This document shows, piece by piece, positions 47,005 through 56,111 of a stretch of DNA of 64,000 nt. The first letter of the stretch is position 1, and each line of letters begins with the position of its first letter. Both the position numbers and the translations under genes were made by a program. Origin of the DNA: Agaribacillus aureus (GTDB lineage Bacteria > Bacteroidota > Bacteroidia > Cytophagales > Cyclobacteriaceae); NCBI GenBank assembly GCA_030442055.1, contig JAUJEB010000006.1, positions 186,001-250,000 on the forward strand. Reading direction: 5' to 3'. The notes below the pieces were generated by a model, which saw nothing but the letters and a program-made list of their open reading frames with translations, was not told the DNA's origin and did no database searches.

Positions 47005-48116
47005 ATGTATAAGCTGATCTTACTTTTTTGTTTGATGTCTTATGTTGTTGCTGCCCAGCAAAATAAAATGCCAGCCTACACTTCCCCAATTGTCAACGAC
47101 GACAAAGCAGTAGTTTTTAACGTTTATGCTCCGCAAGCCAAAAATGTAAGCCTGACCGGCACCATTCAACCCAATGATATTCCGTTGACCAAAACAGATG
47201 ATGGTCTTTGGACAGTAACCATTGGTCCGTTGGCACCAGAGATCTATCACTACCAATTCTATATAGATGGCGCCAAGGTTACAGACATAAAAAATCAGAG
47301 TCCGTATCCATGACTGGAAGGTAAAAGTGAACTAATCATCCCAGGGGATCCGCTGCTGCTGCATGAGTTGACGGATGTAACGCATGGCACACTTCACGAT
47401 CATATTTATCATTCAAGTGCCACCAATGGGCCTAACAGTGTTCGGATTTATACGCCGCCAAATTATAATCCTCGTGATAAAAAGCAATATCCCGTACTTT
47501 TTCTGCTTCACGGCTTTGGGGAAAAAGTTTCTTTCTGGTCTGATTTCGGCAAAATTAACCTGATTGCCGATAATTTGATTGATCAGGATAAAATCATGGC
47601 ACCCATCATTGTGATGCCCAATGGCGATCCATTGGAGGCAGAGTATTACAAATTTTTTGGCTCGAAGACTGACGGCCCGGCCTGGATGAAAAAGAATATG
47701 GATCTGTTTGAAAAAGATCTGTAAGCTTCCCCAATCGTTGTCCATTTCTAAAATCAAAATATAAAGTAAAAACGGACAAGGCGTCAATGGCCATCACCGG
47801 ATCGTCTATGGGAGGAACACAGGCGGTGATTTTGGGTTTGAGCAACCTGGATCGGTTTGACTGGATTGTGGGTTTGACAGCAGGTTTTGATATCCCACCA
47901 TTCAGTATTGAACATAAGGAACAGATCAATGCACTGAAATTATTCCAATTGAACATCGGCAGGGATGATCAATGGGGATACGACCAAAGCAGAAAAGTGC
48001 ATGAGTGGCTTGCGGAACAAGGGGTGGATCATGAATGGCTGGTGAGCGACGGCGGTCACGAATGGGATGTATGGCGGAAAAACATGGCGGTGTTGTTGGT
48101 GAAGTTGTTTAGGTAA
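47005..48116 (+). pseudogene. Broken secreted esterase (E-set plus alpha/beta-hydrolase)
   Basis: The gene has a signal peptide (MYKLILLFCLMSYVVAAQ), an N-terminal E-set domain as in xylanase-Z-type feruloyl esterases and enterochelin esterases, and a hydrolase with LFLLHGFGEKVSFW, GSSMGGTQAV and VSDGGHEW. It is interrupted twice. An in-frame TGA at 47311-47313 is followed by homologous sequence in the same frame. About 20 extra bases near 47722-47741 then break the frame before PFLKSKYKVKTDK resumes in another frame. No intact start serves the later part, so the product is very likely not functional. Confidence 0.8.
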
Positions 48117-48198
48117 AAGCCTTCACGACTCCCATTGCTAAGAAGAGATCTTTCTTAAAAGGAGATACTTCCACACACAAACAAATCAGAAACAGGAA

Positions 48199-49398
48199 TT
48201 AATACAAAAGTCCAAATAACCATAGTGGGATTCTGTTATCGATGCCGCGCTCAATTTCATCAGACACTATATGAGCATTTTTCAATTCGTTAATCTGTTT
48301 TCTTCCTTTGTTTTGCCCTCCTATTTCAAAAATATATCTGTCTTCAAAACTAAAATCTCCATTCATTGGAATATTGAGTGTACCAATAGGTTGCACCTGG
48401 GAAATAAAAAATGTTTCCCTTAATGAACCAATATTAGTTTTATCCGGAGCCAAAGCATAAGCCAGGTTGGTGTTTCTTAAATAGACTTTCTCTGGTTTTT
48501 GCAAAGTACTGATACTTATCCCTTCAGGGTTTACCAGGTGGATCACGGAAGCTTTTTCCAAATAATGAAGATATTGAATTAGTGTATTTCGATGTATGCC
48601 AATCTTATCGCTAAGCTTAGAAATATTGGGTTTAAACGGAACGTTGGAAGCCAATATATACAGGAGTTGGTTTACCTTTCTGGCATTTTTAGGGTCATAT
48701 CCTTCAATAAAGTTTAAATCAGTTTGGATGACAAGGTTGATGACTTGTTTAAGTTTTCTTTTAAATGATTTTGTACCCTCAAGAAAAAAGGGATAGTAAC
48801 CGTAAGTTAAATAATCTTCAAAGTATTTTAAGGGTCTAAAATCTTTGGTAAGCTCCATAGATATTTCCTGATGATTTTTTACCAGATCTGAAATAGGAAT
48901 GGCTTCTATTTCTTTAATACCTGATAAAAGTAAGAATTCCCGGAATGAAAGTCCTGGCAGCTCGTAAATTACGGCCCTTCTGCTTAAGTCTACATCTTGC
49001 TTTAAAATGTCGATAATAGACGAACCTGTGAACGTTATTTGTATATCCTTGTATAGGTCGTGGACATTTTTAATTTCCCGGGCCCATTCGGGGTATTTGT
49101 GTACTTCATCTATGTAGAGGTATTTTCCACCTTTAAGGCGAAAGGCTTTGATGAAATCAATTAACCTATTACTTGAGAAATATATGTCATCCAACGAGAT
49201 ATAAACCGCCTCTTCACCAATACCGTGTGTCGTTGAAAGATGTTGTAAGAGTAATGTCGTTTTGCCGGTACCACGAGCTCCAATAATTCCGTTTAACCGC
49301 CATGACCAATCAATTTGAGTGGCCAGTGGTCTTATAAAGCTTGTATTGATTTCAGCTATTAAATCTCGCGAATTTTCAAATAATTCTCTCATTTGCAT
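48199..49398 (-). CDS. AAA-type ATPase with DUF4143
   Basis: The 399-residue protein has a Walker A loop (GARGTGKTT, residues 40-48), a Walker B (YLYIDEVHKYPEW), an arginine-containing sensor segment (FTGSSIIDIL) and a C-terminal winged-helix plus DUF4143 nuclease-like region (GIHRNTLIQYLHYLEKASVIHLV, EKVYLRNTNLAYAL). This widespread family is of unclear function and is often mobile. It is a single gene, preceded by a 26-bp palindrome. Confidence 0.85.
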   Translation of the reverse strand: MQMRELFENSRDLIAEINTSFIRPLATQIDWSWRLNGIIGARGTGKTTLLLQHLSTTHGIGEEAVYISLDDIYFSSNRLIDFIKAFRLKGGKYLYIDEVHKYPEWAREIKNVHDLYKDIQITFTGSSIIDILKQDVDLSRRAVIYELPGLSFREFLLLSGIKEIEAIPISDLVKNHQEISMELTKDFRPLKYFEDYLTYGYYPFFLEGTKSFKRKLKQVINLVIQTDLNFIEGYDPKNARKVNQLLYILASNVPFKPNISKLSDKIGIHRNTLIQYLHYLEKASVIHLVNPEGISISTLQKPEKVYLRNTNLAYALAPDKTNIGSLRETFFISQVQPIGTLNIPMNGDFSFEDRYIFEIGGQNKGRKQINELKNAHIVSDEIERGIDNRIPLWLFGLLY

Positions 49399-49453
49399 AA
49401 TTGTATGTGCAAAAATAATATAAATTTTATATATATTTATAAAATATTTTTAT

Positions 49454-49479
49454 ATTTTGCTGTTTTGAAACAGCAAAAT
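49454..49479. promoter_or_regulatory. 26-bp palindrome upstream of the DUF4143 ATPase gene
   Basis: ATTTTGCTGTTT (49454-49465) and AAACAGCAAAAT (49468-49479) are perfect reverse complements around TG. It lies 55 bp upstream of the ATPase start. It could be an operator or a bidirectional hairpin. Confidence 0.55.
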
Positions 49480-49500
49480 TCATCTTCCGCTCTTCTAATT

Positions 49501-49553
49501 CTGGCTTCAGTTTTCAACTAAATGCCCAAAATGTGGCAAGTTTACAACTTGAC
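49501..49553 (+). repeat. 53-bp repeat, copy 2
   Basis: Second copy of the element at 45546-45598, same orientation, with the perfect CAAGTT/AACTTG hairpin kept although its loop base differs (TAC against TAT). It is intergenic, directly after the 26-bp palindrome. Confidence 0.75.
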
Positions 49554-49655
49554 AATAAAGGCTAATGCTCGCCTCCTGCTTTCCTTAAAGGCTTCTACGC
49601 GAAAATAAGAAGCAACTATATTCAGCCCTGAACCAATAATTCCTCAATACTTTAC

Positions 49656-49850
49656 CTACCTCCGTCCCCTTCCAGGAGTCGTGTAATACCTTTGCTTAAA
49701 ATCCGATACCTCTTCACCCAATTTTTTATTGGCATTTTCCAGTAATTCATTTTGTGTTTTCATAATGCGTAGGAGGTCATGCATGGCATTGAGGTTTTGT
49801 AATTGGCAGTAGACGAGTTCTTCGAGGTCGGCTTTGGTGTATCTTTTCAT
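49656..49850 (-). CDS. Small coiled-coil hypothetical protein
   Basis: The 64-residue protein (MKRYTKADLEELVYCQLQ...) is predicted to be mostly one long charged helix, with heptad-like Leu/Ile spacing, and a basic end (TTPGRGRR). It is divergent from the XRE regulator gene with 165 bp between starts. No family is recognised. A regulator partner or small DNA-binding accessory is conceivable. Confidence 0.5.
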   Translation of the reverse strand: MKRYTKADLEELVYCQLQNLNAMHDLLRIMKTQNELLENANKKLGEEVSDFKQRYYTTPGRGRR

Positions 49851-49952
49851 GTTTCCAGGCTTGGTTAAGCTATTAGTTTTGTTATAATAAAATTACTATA
49901 GTTCGTAAATCTTAACAAATGTATTGAAATAATTTCTTTTTGCAAAATAACT

Positions 49953-49969
49953 GTTAAGAAAAACTTAAC
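49953..49969. promoter_or_regulatory. TTAAG/CTTAA inverted repeat upstream of the XRE gene
   Basis: GTTAAG and CTTAAC form a perfect inverted repeat around AAAAA, 47 bp before the XRE start codon. The same half-sites recur downstream of the gene at 50304-50378, which suggests one DNA-binding protein reads both. Confidence 0.5.
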
Positions 49970-50015
49970 TAAAGATCATATTATCTTATTTTAACAAAAG
50001 AAATACTGAATATCC

Positions 50016-50234
50016 ATGACTGAATTAGGCCTTTACCTTGCAAAAAAATCAATCAGCAAAGCGGAAGTCTCCAGAAAGACGGGGATCAGTAAACCGCGTT
50101 TAAGTGAACTCACCTTAAATGAAAACACGCATTTACGGGCTAAGGAGCTTTATCTTATTGCCCTTGCCATCGATGTGGATCCCTGTGAAGTGTTAAGGGT
50201 GATTTATGGGGAAGTGCGATTGAAAGCGGATTAA
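50016..50234 (+). CDS. Small XRE-family HTH regulator
   Basis: The 72-residue protein is essentially one Cro/C1-type helix-turn-helix (SISKAEVSRKTGISKPRLSELTLNENTHLRAKELYLIALAIDVDPCEVL). It has no effector domain. It is flanked by TTAAG/CTTAA inverted repeats on both sides and is divergent from the small coiled-coil gene, which suggests autoregulation. Confidence 0.85.
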   Translation: MTELGLYLAKKSISKAEVSRKTGISKPRLSELTLNENTHLRAKELYLIALAIDVDPCEVLRVIYGEVRLKAD

Positions 50235-50303
50235 ATGTTTGTTTCACTATGTTACCTAATTTAATTAGGGCAAAGACCAGCGTCAATCTTAAATACGGTA
50301 GCG

Positions 50304-50378
50304 CTTATTTAAGAAAATCCCAAAAAACTTAATTAAGAACACCTCTTATTTAAGAAAATCCAAAAAAACTTAATTAAG
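50304..50378 (+). repeat. Two tandem copies of a 34-bp AT-rich repeat
   Basis: Units at 50304-50337 and 50345-50378 (41-bp period) differ at one position. Each contains CTTATTTAAG and CTTAATTAAG, both near-palindromic, separated by an A-rich stretch. They lie between the convergent XRE and YCF48-like genes. Confidence 0.8.
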
Positions 50379-50384
50379 GATGGG

Positions 50385-50420
50385 CCTTATTAAAGATTTT
50401 ACCTAAAATCTTTAATAAGG
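50385..50420. terminator. Perfect 16-bp inverted repeat between convergent genes
   Basis: CCTTATTAAAGATTTT (50385-50400) and AAAATCTTTAATAAGG (50405-50420) pair perfectly around ACCT. The stem ends in T/A runs on both strands, so it could terminate the XRE transcript and the convergent YCF48-like transcript. A protein-binding role is also possible. Confidence 0.55.
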
Positions 50421-50480
50421 GGATAGGCTAATAACCCACCAGGATGCAATTGATTTTAGCATAAAAATCGCAAAAACCCC

Positions 50481-52760
50481 CTAATCACCCGACAAAATAA
50501 CCTTTTCAACCATTTTTTGCCTGTCGGCGGTGATATTCAGGATATACAGTCCCCGATTGTAGGGCCGGAGGTCTATGGAACCTGCTTGTTCATTATTCAA
50601 AATCAAATTCTGCTGTAACACACGGCGTCCCAGTGGATCTAATAGCTCAACCTGTACCTGCTTGTTTGTTACTGAAGACAGGGAAAAATGCAACAGATCT
50701 CTGGCAGGATTGGGATAGGCCAGAAAGTTTGCCTTTTCCTCACCCTCAATACCTGTAACCACCTCTTCCTGACCTAATTTCAGGATGGTTCCAAATTTGC
50801 CAACCACGTAGACTGATTGGAGGTCTGGCGTCCAGGCCAGGTCAAACAGCCCTTCATTTTTAGGAATATCCTGTTCGGTCCAATTTTGCCCTCCATCTCC
50901 AGTATAAAGTAAAACGCCATCCTGGGGATGTTCTGCCTGTTTTTGGGCAAATCCCAAAAGAAAGCCTTCCTCACTGTTTTTAAAAAAGACTTTGAGTTTT
51001 TTGTAGAAGTAGGGCACCTCATATATTTCTTCCCATTGAAGCCCGCCATCCGTGGTCTTCCATACCTTACCAAATTGAGAATACGCAAAGGCCGATTCCT
51101 CGTCTACTGTGAAGACATCCAGGAAAAAGTCACTGGGCCCAGCCTCCAGGCTTATGACAGTCTCCCAGGAAGCGCCGCCATTTTCCGTTCTTAATATTTG
51201 ATCGCGTATGGAAACCAACAAGGTATTTTCCTTAATAACCGCGAGATCAAAAGTCGATGTAAATGAATTCGTGATATCAGCCACGGGTTTTGCTTGCCAC
51301 GATTTTCCCTGATCTTCACTTTTCATTAATATTAAATCTTTTTGACTGTTGACCCGGGCGATTGTCCATAAGTCGGTGCCAGAGCTTTCCAGGCGTAACA
51401 TGACAGTGTCGGTGCTGGTATAAGTATCCTCCCACAGCAAACCCCCATTTGCGGTGGCGTGCAGGCCATGAGATGTCAATAGCAGACCTTCCGATTCGTC
51501 TTTAAAGTCCAGAGACAACGCATTAAAATAACCGGTATTGGGAAGTGTGTCCCATTGTTGGCCATCGGTGGTTTTCATAAATAACCCGTTGGCGCCGGCG
51601 GCGTATCCAACTTTATCGGACACCATGTCAATGGCCTCGATATCGGGATAGGTAAATGTCCCGGTTTGCCAGTTTTCGCCCTGGTCAGTGGTATAATATA
51701 CACTTCCTCCAGCGCCTACGACAAGCCCCCGTTGCGCATCCTGCATTTTAATATCAAAGCAATGATTCATGTTGAAACCTTTCCAGGTGGGAAGTGTATC
51801 GGTGGTCCAGCTTTTGCCGCCATCCACGGTTTTGATCACCAGGTTTTCTTCCAGTACAAAGCCTGGGCCACCTGCGGCAAATCCAATGTCCTCATTGACC
51901 CAGGTCATATTTCTTATAACCATGTTGGGTAAGGGCAACTGTTCCCAGGTGGCCCCGCCGTCGGTAGTTTTAATAATTTTGTCAATGGGAAAGAACCTGT
52001 TCTGGTTAGCTATAAGCAGGTAGCCTGTTTTATCGTTTAGAAATTGAAAATTAGCCAGCTGGTGATCTGACTCTCCCCCCAGTAAAGTCTCCGTCCATGT
52101 TTTTCCGCCGTTGGTTGTTGTCATTAAAAAGTGCTGGTATACGCCGATATTTAAAAAATAATCATCTATTTCGTAGCCGGCGACGAAGCCTACGTCGGCA
52201 TTCAGAAAATGTACACCGGTCAGGCGCCGGAACGGCGTGGCGCTTTTGCTCCAGCGCAAGGTGTCCCAGTTTTTACCGCCGTCGGTGGTTTTAAAAATTT
52301 TCTCAAACCAACCGACTGCATAACCCACATTTTCATCGACGAAGAAAAGAGATTCAAAATAAGCACTAGTGCTAAACTTGTCGCGGTTGGGTTCAATATT
52401 CAGCACCTCTTCCCATTTGCCGCCCCTGTCGGTGGTTTTATAAATGACATTTTTATGTATCAGGTAGCCGGTATTTTCAGAGGTGAAAAATACATCTCTG
52501 TATCGCGCTGTGGTGTGAATCGTAGAAATATTGTTTTTAAATTCAATGGGCAATCCCAATGGCTGCGTTTGCGAGGGTTTTTCCAAATCGTCGATAATGG
52601 TCAACGCCCCTGAACTAAAGACATAGGATTTGTCAGATTGCGGGGGCTGTATAATTTTGTACATGCTGTTGTTGAATCCGCCGGGATGTTGTTTTTGCCA
52701 TTGTGCACATATTTTTTCTGAAACTAAGAGGAGTACAAGGCAAACAAAGTATAGCCGCAT
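50481..52760 (-). CDS. T9SS-exported YCF48/BNR-repeat protein
   Basis: I start at the ATG at 52760 (MRLYFVCLVLLLVSEKICAQ), which gives a clean signal peptide; the longer frame begins at 52817. The roughly 759-residue protein has repeated TTDGGKNWD/W blades (YCF48/sialidase-like propellers) and a C-terminal T9SS type A sorting domain (YPNPARDLLHF, GLYILNI, VEKVIL). It should be exported and attached to the surface. Its function is unknown. Confidence 0.85.
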   Translation of the reverse strand: MRLYFVCLVLLLVSEKICAQWQKQHPGGFNNSMYKIIQPPQSDKSYVFSSGALTIIDDLEKPSQTQPLGLPIEFKNNISTIHTTARYRDVFFTSENTGYLIHKNVIYKTTDRGGKWEEVLNIEPNRDKFSTSAYFESLFFVDENVGYAVGWFEKIFKTTDGGKNWDTLRWSKSATPFRRLTGVHFLNADVGFVAGYEIDDYFLNIGVYQHFLMTTTNGGKTWTETLLGGESDHQLANFQFLNDKTGYLLIANQNRFFPIDKIIKTTDGGATWEQLPLPNMVIRNMTWVNEDIGFAAGGPGFVLEENLVIKTVDGGKSWTTDTLPTWKGFNMNHCFDIKMQDAQRGLVVGAGGSVYYTTDQGENWQTGTFTYPDIEAIDMVSDKVGYAAGANGLFMKTTDGQQWDTLPNTGYFNALSLDFKDESEGLLLTSHGLHATANGGLLWEDTYTSTDTVMLRLESSGTDLWTIARVNSQKDLILMKSEDQGKSWQAKPVADITNSFTSTFDLAVIKENTLLVSIRDQILRTENGGASWETVISLEAGPSDFFLDVFTVDEESAFAYSQFGKVWKTTDGGLQWEEIYEVPYFYKKLKVFFKNSEEGFLLGFAQKQAEHPQDGVLLYTGDGGQNWTEQDIPKNEGLFDLAWTPDLQSVYVVGKFGTILKLGQEEVVTGIEGEEKANFLAYPNPARDLLHFSLSSVTNKQVQVELLDPLGRRVLQQNLILNNEQAGSIDLRPYNRGLYILNITADRQKMVEKVILSGD

Positions 52761-53002
52761 GGTCGTGAGTTTTTGGTTTTCAATTAAGTTTCCACTAAAG
52801 AATTGACACCTGTTCACCGGTAATAGTTGGAATGATCAGGTGGAAACCAGAAGGTTGGCTGTCAGGGCAAAATCGATACACTAAAACAAAAACTGGACTC
52901 CCGCTTAAAATTCATTAGATTCGTATGTGTTGCTCCTAAAAATGGCATTAAAATTTTAGGGTGAAAAAAATCGAAGTATTACCTGTTTGTAAATAGATTT
53001 TA

Positions 53003-53419
53003 ATGAAACAAACGATTTTAATCTTTGGTGGCCTGTCTATAGCTATTTTGATCCTGTTTCAGATCAGTAAACTTTCGCTTTTACATTTTCAGGGGGATAA
53101 TGACTTTTTTATTGTCGTCCTGGGGGTATTGTTTATTGCCATTGGGTTTGTTTTAAACAGATTTTTACACAAAAAAGACAAAGCGAGAGCTACAATTCAG
53201 GCCATTGATGAAGATCAACTTAAAAAGACTAATTTAAGCAAGCAGGAATACAAAATTCTGACTTTAATGGCGCAGGGGCTTTCTAATATGGAGATCGCCG
53301 AGGACCTGTTCATTTCAGAAAATACAGTTAAAACGCACGTCTCTAAAATTCTCCTTAAACTAAATGCCAAAAGGAGAACGCAAGCCATCCGGATCGGGAG
53401 GGAGCTGAATATCATTTAA
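53003..53419 (+). CDS. Membrane-anchored LuxR-type HTH regulator
   Basis: The 138-residue protein has two N-terminal transmembrane helices (about 6-24 and 32-50), a short linker and a LuxR/GerE helix-turn-helix (KQEYKILTLMAQGLSNMEIAEDLFISENTVKTHVSKILLKLNAKRRTQAIRIG). It has no receiver domain. Together with the next gene, a DUF4199 protein, it forms a pair often seen in Bacteroidota. Confidence 0.85.
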   Translation: MKQTILIFGGLSIAILILFQISKLSLLHFQGDNDFFIVVLGVLFIAIGFVLNRFLHKKDKARATIQAIDEDQLKKTNLSKQEYKILTLMAQGLSNMEIAEDLFISENTVKTHVSKILLKLNAKRRTQAIRIGRELNII

Positions 53420-53548
53420 TAGTCACTGGTTTTAGGGCTCCTACTTTAGGGTGAATTATCGGTTTGTCATCAAAATCATACTTTAGGATGATGTTTTTCA
53501 GTCGCCTATGATTTAGCATTGACCCATGTTTCAACAAAATTCTATAAA

Positions 53549-54055
53549 ATGAAAAAATTTGTAATTCGCTATGGTCTGATCGGGGGATGTATATTGATAG
53601 CACTAGGGTTATTTAACTGGTTTTTTATTGCCAAACCGCTTGGTTACCAAGCCTCAGAGTTTTTTGGCTACCTTTCGATGGTTGTTGCCTTGTTATGTAT
53701 ACCATTGGGCATTATGTATTTTAGGAACAAATTGAACAATGGCACTGTCTCTTTTAATCAGGCTTTTAAAATAGGCCTGGGTATCACTGCGATAACGTCA
53801 ATCGTGATGTTTTTTCATAGCATGTTGTTTTTTATAATTGCTGGCGACGATTTTCTGGAGTGGTCAAAAACCGGGTTGACGGCAGAGGAGCTGGAAGCGC
53901 GACAATTACAATTAGATGCGCTGCCTGATTTTGTGATGAGCCCGTGGTTTCAGGGGGTGTTAATGGCCTTGACAGTGTTTTTGATAGGAGTAATTATCAG
54001 TTTGGTCAGCTCCTTTATGCTGAAGCAATCTGATACCAAAGTTGTCGATAGTTGA
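53549..54055 (+). CDS. DUF4199 membrane protein
   Basis: The ATG at 53549 (MKKFVIRYGLIGGC) is the proper start; the upstream TTG is not needed. The 168-residue protein has four membrane helices with FQAFKIGLGITAI-like and SPWFQGVLMALTVFLIGVIISLVSSFML segments typical of DUF4199. Function is unknown. It lies 130 bp after the membrane LuxR gene. Confidence 0.8.
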   Translation: MKKFVIRYGLIGGCILIALGLFNWFFIAKPLGYQASEFFGYLSMVVALLCIPLGIMYFRNKLNNGTVSFNQAFKIGLGITAITSIVMFFHSMLFFIIAGDDFLEWSKTGLTAEELEARQLQLDALPDFVMSPWFQGVLMALTVFLIGVIISLVSSFMLKQSDTKVVDS

Positions 54056-54355
54056 TTTATAGTAAACCAACGCTAGAAAACGATGTTTCGCCTGGGTGTT
54101 ATTTTCCAAAGTCAATAAAGCTGTTTTAAGGGCTTCCTGAAAATTGTTTTTGTATAAAAAACTTCATTTTTGGAAGAGAAAGGCATTTTTGCTATATTAT
54201 TTTAAATTCAAACTCCCAAAGCCAACATTCAAAGCTCACTGATAAATTTCCGTTTATTATGTTTTATTTCTGTATTGGAGCAAATAGGAGCGTTATTCTT
54301 AACACAAGCAAGTTGTGTGTCGTTATAAAGAGAACTCTCCTTAGCAATAAGCACT

Positions 54356-55153
54356 TTGAAATTAGAATTTTATAATATAATTCCTGAGTTACGACCTTTT
54401 ATTAAGGTGATAAGTTCTGTTGAAAATCCTGGCGATTCAACTTCACCATGTACATTCAGGGTTTTACCCGATACCTGTGTTGAAATTTTCTTCGCATACC
54501 GTGGTGAGACGATAGCAAAAATTAAAACAAAAACACAATTTGACAGCGCAAAAAGTTTTGTCACAAGCCGTATGAGCACGTATATGGATGTGCAAGTACC
54601 CCAAAATTCCGGCTCAATTGCGGTATGTTTTTATCCCGGTGCAGCATTCCGGTTTTTCGACCTTCCAATGAAGGAGCTTACCGATAATAATATTTTACTA
54701 TTTGATTTATGGGGAGACAAAATATATGAACTGGAGGATAATATTTCTCTCTACGGCAACCAGATGGAGCGTGTATCAGCCATCCAAAAGTCTTTGTTGA
54801 ATTTTATGCAACGAGAGCCTGCCAATAAAAGCGCCTATGAATATTGTTTTTCGAAAATAAATTTGTTCAAGGGACGGATGCCCATAAAAATGTTATCGAA
54901 GATGACAAACATTAGTCAACGACAATTAAGCAGGCAATTCAATAACTTTTTGGGATTATCGCCAAAGGAGTATTCCAGAATCAAAAGGTTCCTATTTACA
55001 TTGGACAACATGAAAAAATATCCTTTTTATTCCCTAACACAAATTGCTTATGAAAGTGGTTATTTTGATCAAGCTCATTTCATCCACGATTGTAAAGAAT
55101 TTACTGGAATAACCCCAAGGGAGCTTGTTTGTTCCAAAGTTGTCATTTACTGA
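54356..55153 (+). CDS. AraC-family regulator
   Basis: A TTG at 54356 is the likely start, as no ATG precedes the conserved N-terminal FYNIIPELRPFIKVISSVEN segment. The 265-residue protein has an N-terminal sensing domain and a C-terminal AraC double HTH (MPIKMLSKMTNISQRQLSRQFNNFLGLSPKEYSRIKRF; QIAYESGYFDQAHFIHDCKEFTGITPREL). It is just upstream of the DHFR-like gene, which it may control. The 300-bp gap before it shows nothing clear. Confidence 0.85.
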   Translation: MKLEFYNIIPELRPFIKVISSVENPGDSTSPCTFRVLPDTCVEIFFAYRGETIAKIKTKTQFDSAKSFVTSRMSTYMDVQVPQNSGSIAVCFYPGAAFRFFDLPMKELTDNNILLFDLWGDKIYELEDNISLYGNQMERVSAIQKSLLNFMQREPANKSAYEYCFSKINLFKGRMPIKMLSKMTNISQRQLSRQFNNFLGLSPKEYSRIKRFLFTLDNMKKYPFYSLTQIAYESGYFDQAHFIHDCKEFTGITPRELVCSKVVIY

Positions 55154-55218
55154 ATGTCCGTTTTTTACAATTTCAGATGATTGCAGATAAATATTTTTGC
55201 CTCTGGAAATCAATGATT

Positions 55219-55740
55219 ATGAGAAAAGTTATTTTGGGGCTTGCGGTAAGTCTTGATGGTTTTATTGAAGGCCCAAACGGCGAATACGATTGGTGTTTTA
55301 CCGATCAGGACTATGGCATGACCGAGTTCTTCAAACGTATTGACAGTGTGTTTATTGGCCGGAAATCCTACGAACTCACCTTGACTATGGGAAATGATGC
55401 GATACCCGGTTTCCCTAAACTGACAGCGTATATTTTTTCCACCACATTAAAAGAGGTAAAACCGGGAAATATTCTTGTAAAGGGAGATATAGAAGCAGAA
55501 GTGAAGCGGATAAAAAAAGAGCCTGGCCAGGACATCTGGCTGTTTGGTGGTGCAAGTCTTACGGCTTCTCTTTTAAACCTTAACCTTATTGACGAAATAG
55601 GATTGAGCATTCATCCAATTATTCTTGGCAGAGGAAAACCATTATTCCAGGAGGTATTCAAAAGAATTGAACTTAAACTTATTGATACAAAAACGTATTC
55701 AACAGGACTAGTCTCTATAACCTACTCTCCTCGGAGATGA
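55219..55740 (+). CDS. Dihydrofolate reductase family (RibD C-terminal-like) protein
   Basis: The start at 55219 (MRKVILGLAVSLDGFIEG) fits the family; 55213 is a close alternative. The 173-residue protein has SLDGFIEGPNGEYDW, FIGRKSYELT and DIWLFGGASLTASLLNLNLIDEIGLSIHPIILGRGKPLF, the usual YyaP/YwjB-type reductase motifs. These bind NADPH but their substrates are mostly unknown. Confidence 0.88.
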   Translation: MRKVILGLAVSLDGFIEGPNGEYDWCFTDQDYGMTEFFKRIDSVFIGRKSYELTLTMGNDAIPGFPKLTAYIFSTTLKEVKPGNILVKGDIEAEVKRIKKEPGQDIWLFGGASLTASLLNLNLIDEIGLSIHPIILGRGKPLFQEVFKRIELKLIDTKTYSTGLVSITYSPRR

Positions 55741-55784
55741 GGTTTTCCTATACAATGTGTGGTGAGCTCCGTGCTTAGGATAGC

Positions 55785-55819
55785 CTTCATTTCTTTTCAT
55801 AGAAGGAAAAGAAATGAAG
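55785..55819. repeat. Perfect 14-bp hairpin in a 371-bp gap
   Basis: CTTCATTTCTTTTC (55785-55798) pairs perfectly with GAAAAGAAATGAAG (55806-55819) around ATAGAAG. It follows the DHFR-like gene end by 45 bp and could act as a terminator without a strong U-tract. The rest of the gap (55741-56111) holds no gene that I can support. Confidence 0.6.
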
Positions 55820-56111
55820 CAAAGAAAAATCAAGCCAAAATTAACCTTCCACCGCCGGCCGGAATTTTGGCAGGCCTACCCACTTGAGCTACTTTTTATT
55901 GGGTTTAGTGTACGATTCACATCATCCAAATGTAGCGACAAAATTTAAATATAGCTTTTTCCTGATTTTAAACTTTGATCGGCTCACTTCAAATTTCCGA
56001 GTGATGCCTTTTGGAGGAAGGTGTATCAGAACATTGGGGATATGATGTTGTTCAGGTTAACATTTATCAAGGAGTTCCGTTTGGATGTGATAACCGAGCA
56101 TAAGGTTTGAC

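Noticed and set aside
50304-50378. Origin-like iterons
   Set aside because: Only two units, no replication gene nearby, and the half-sites match the XRE operator candidate better.
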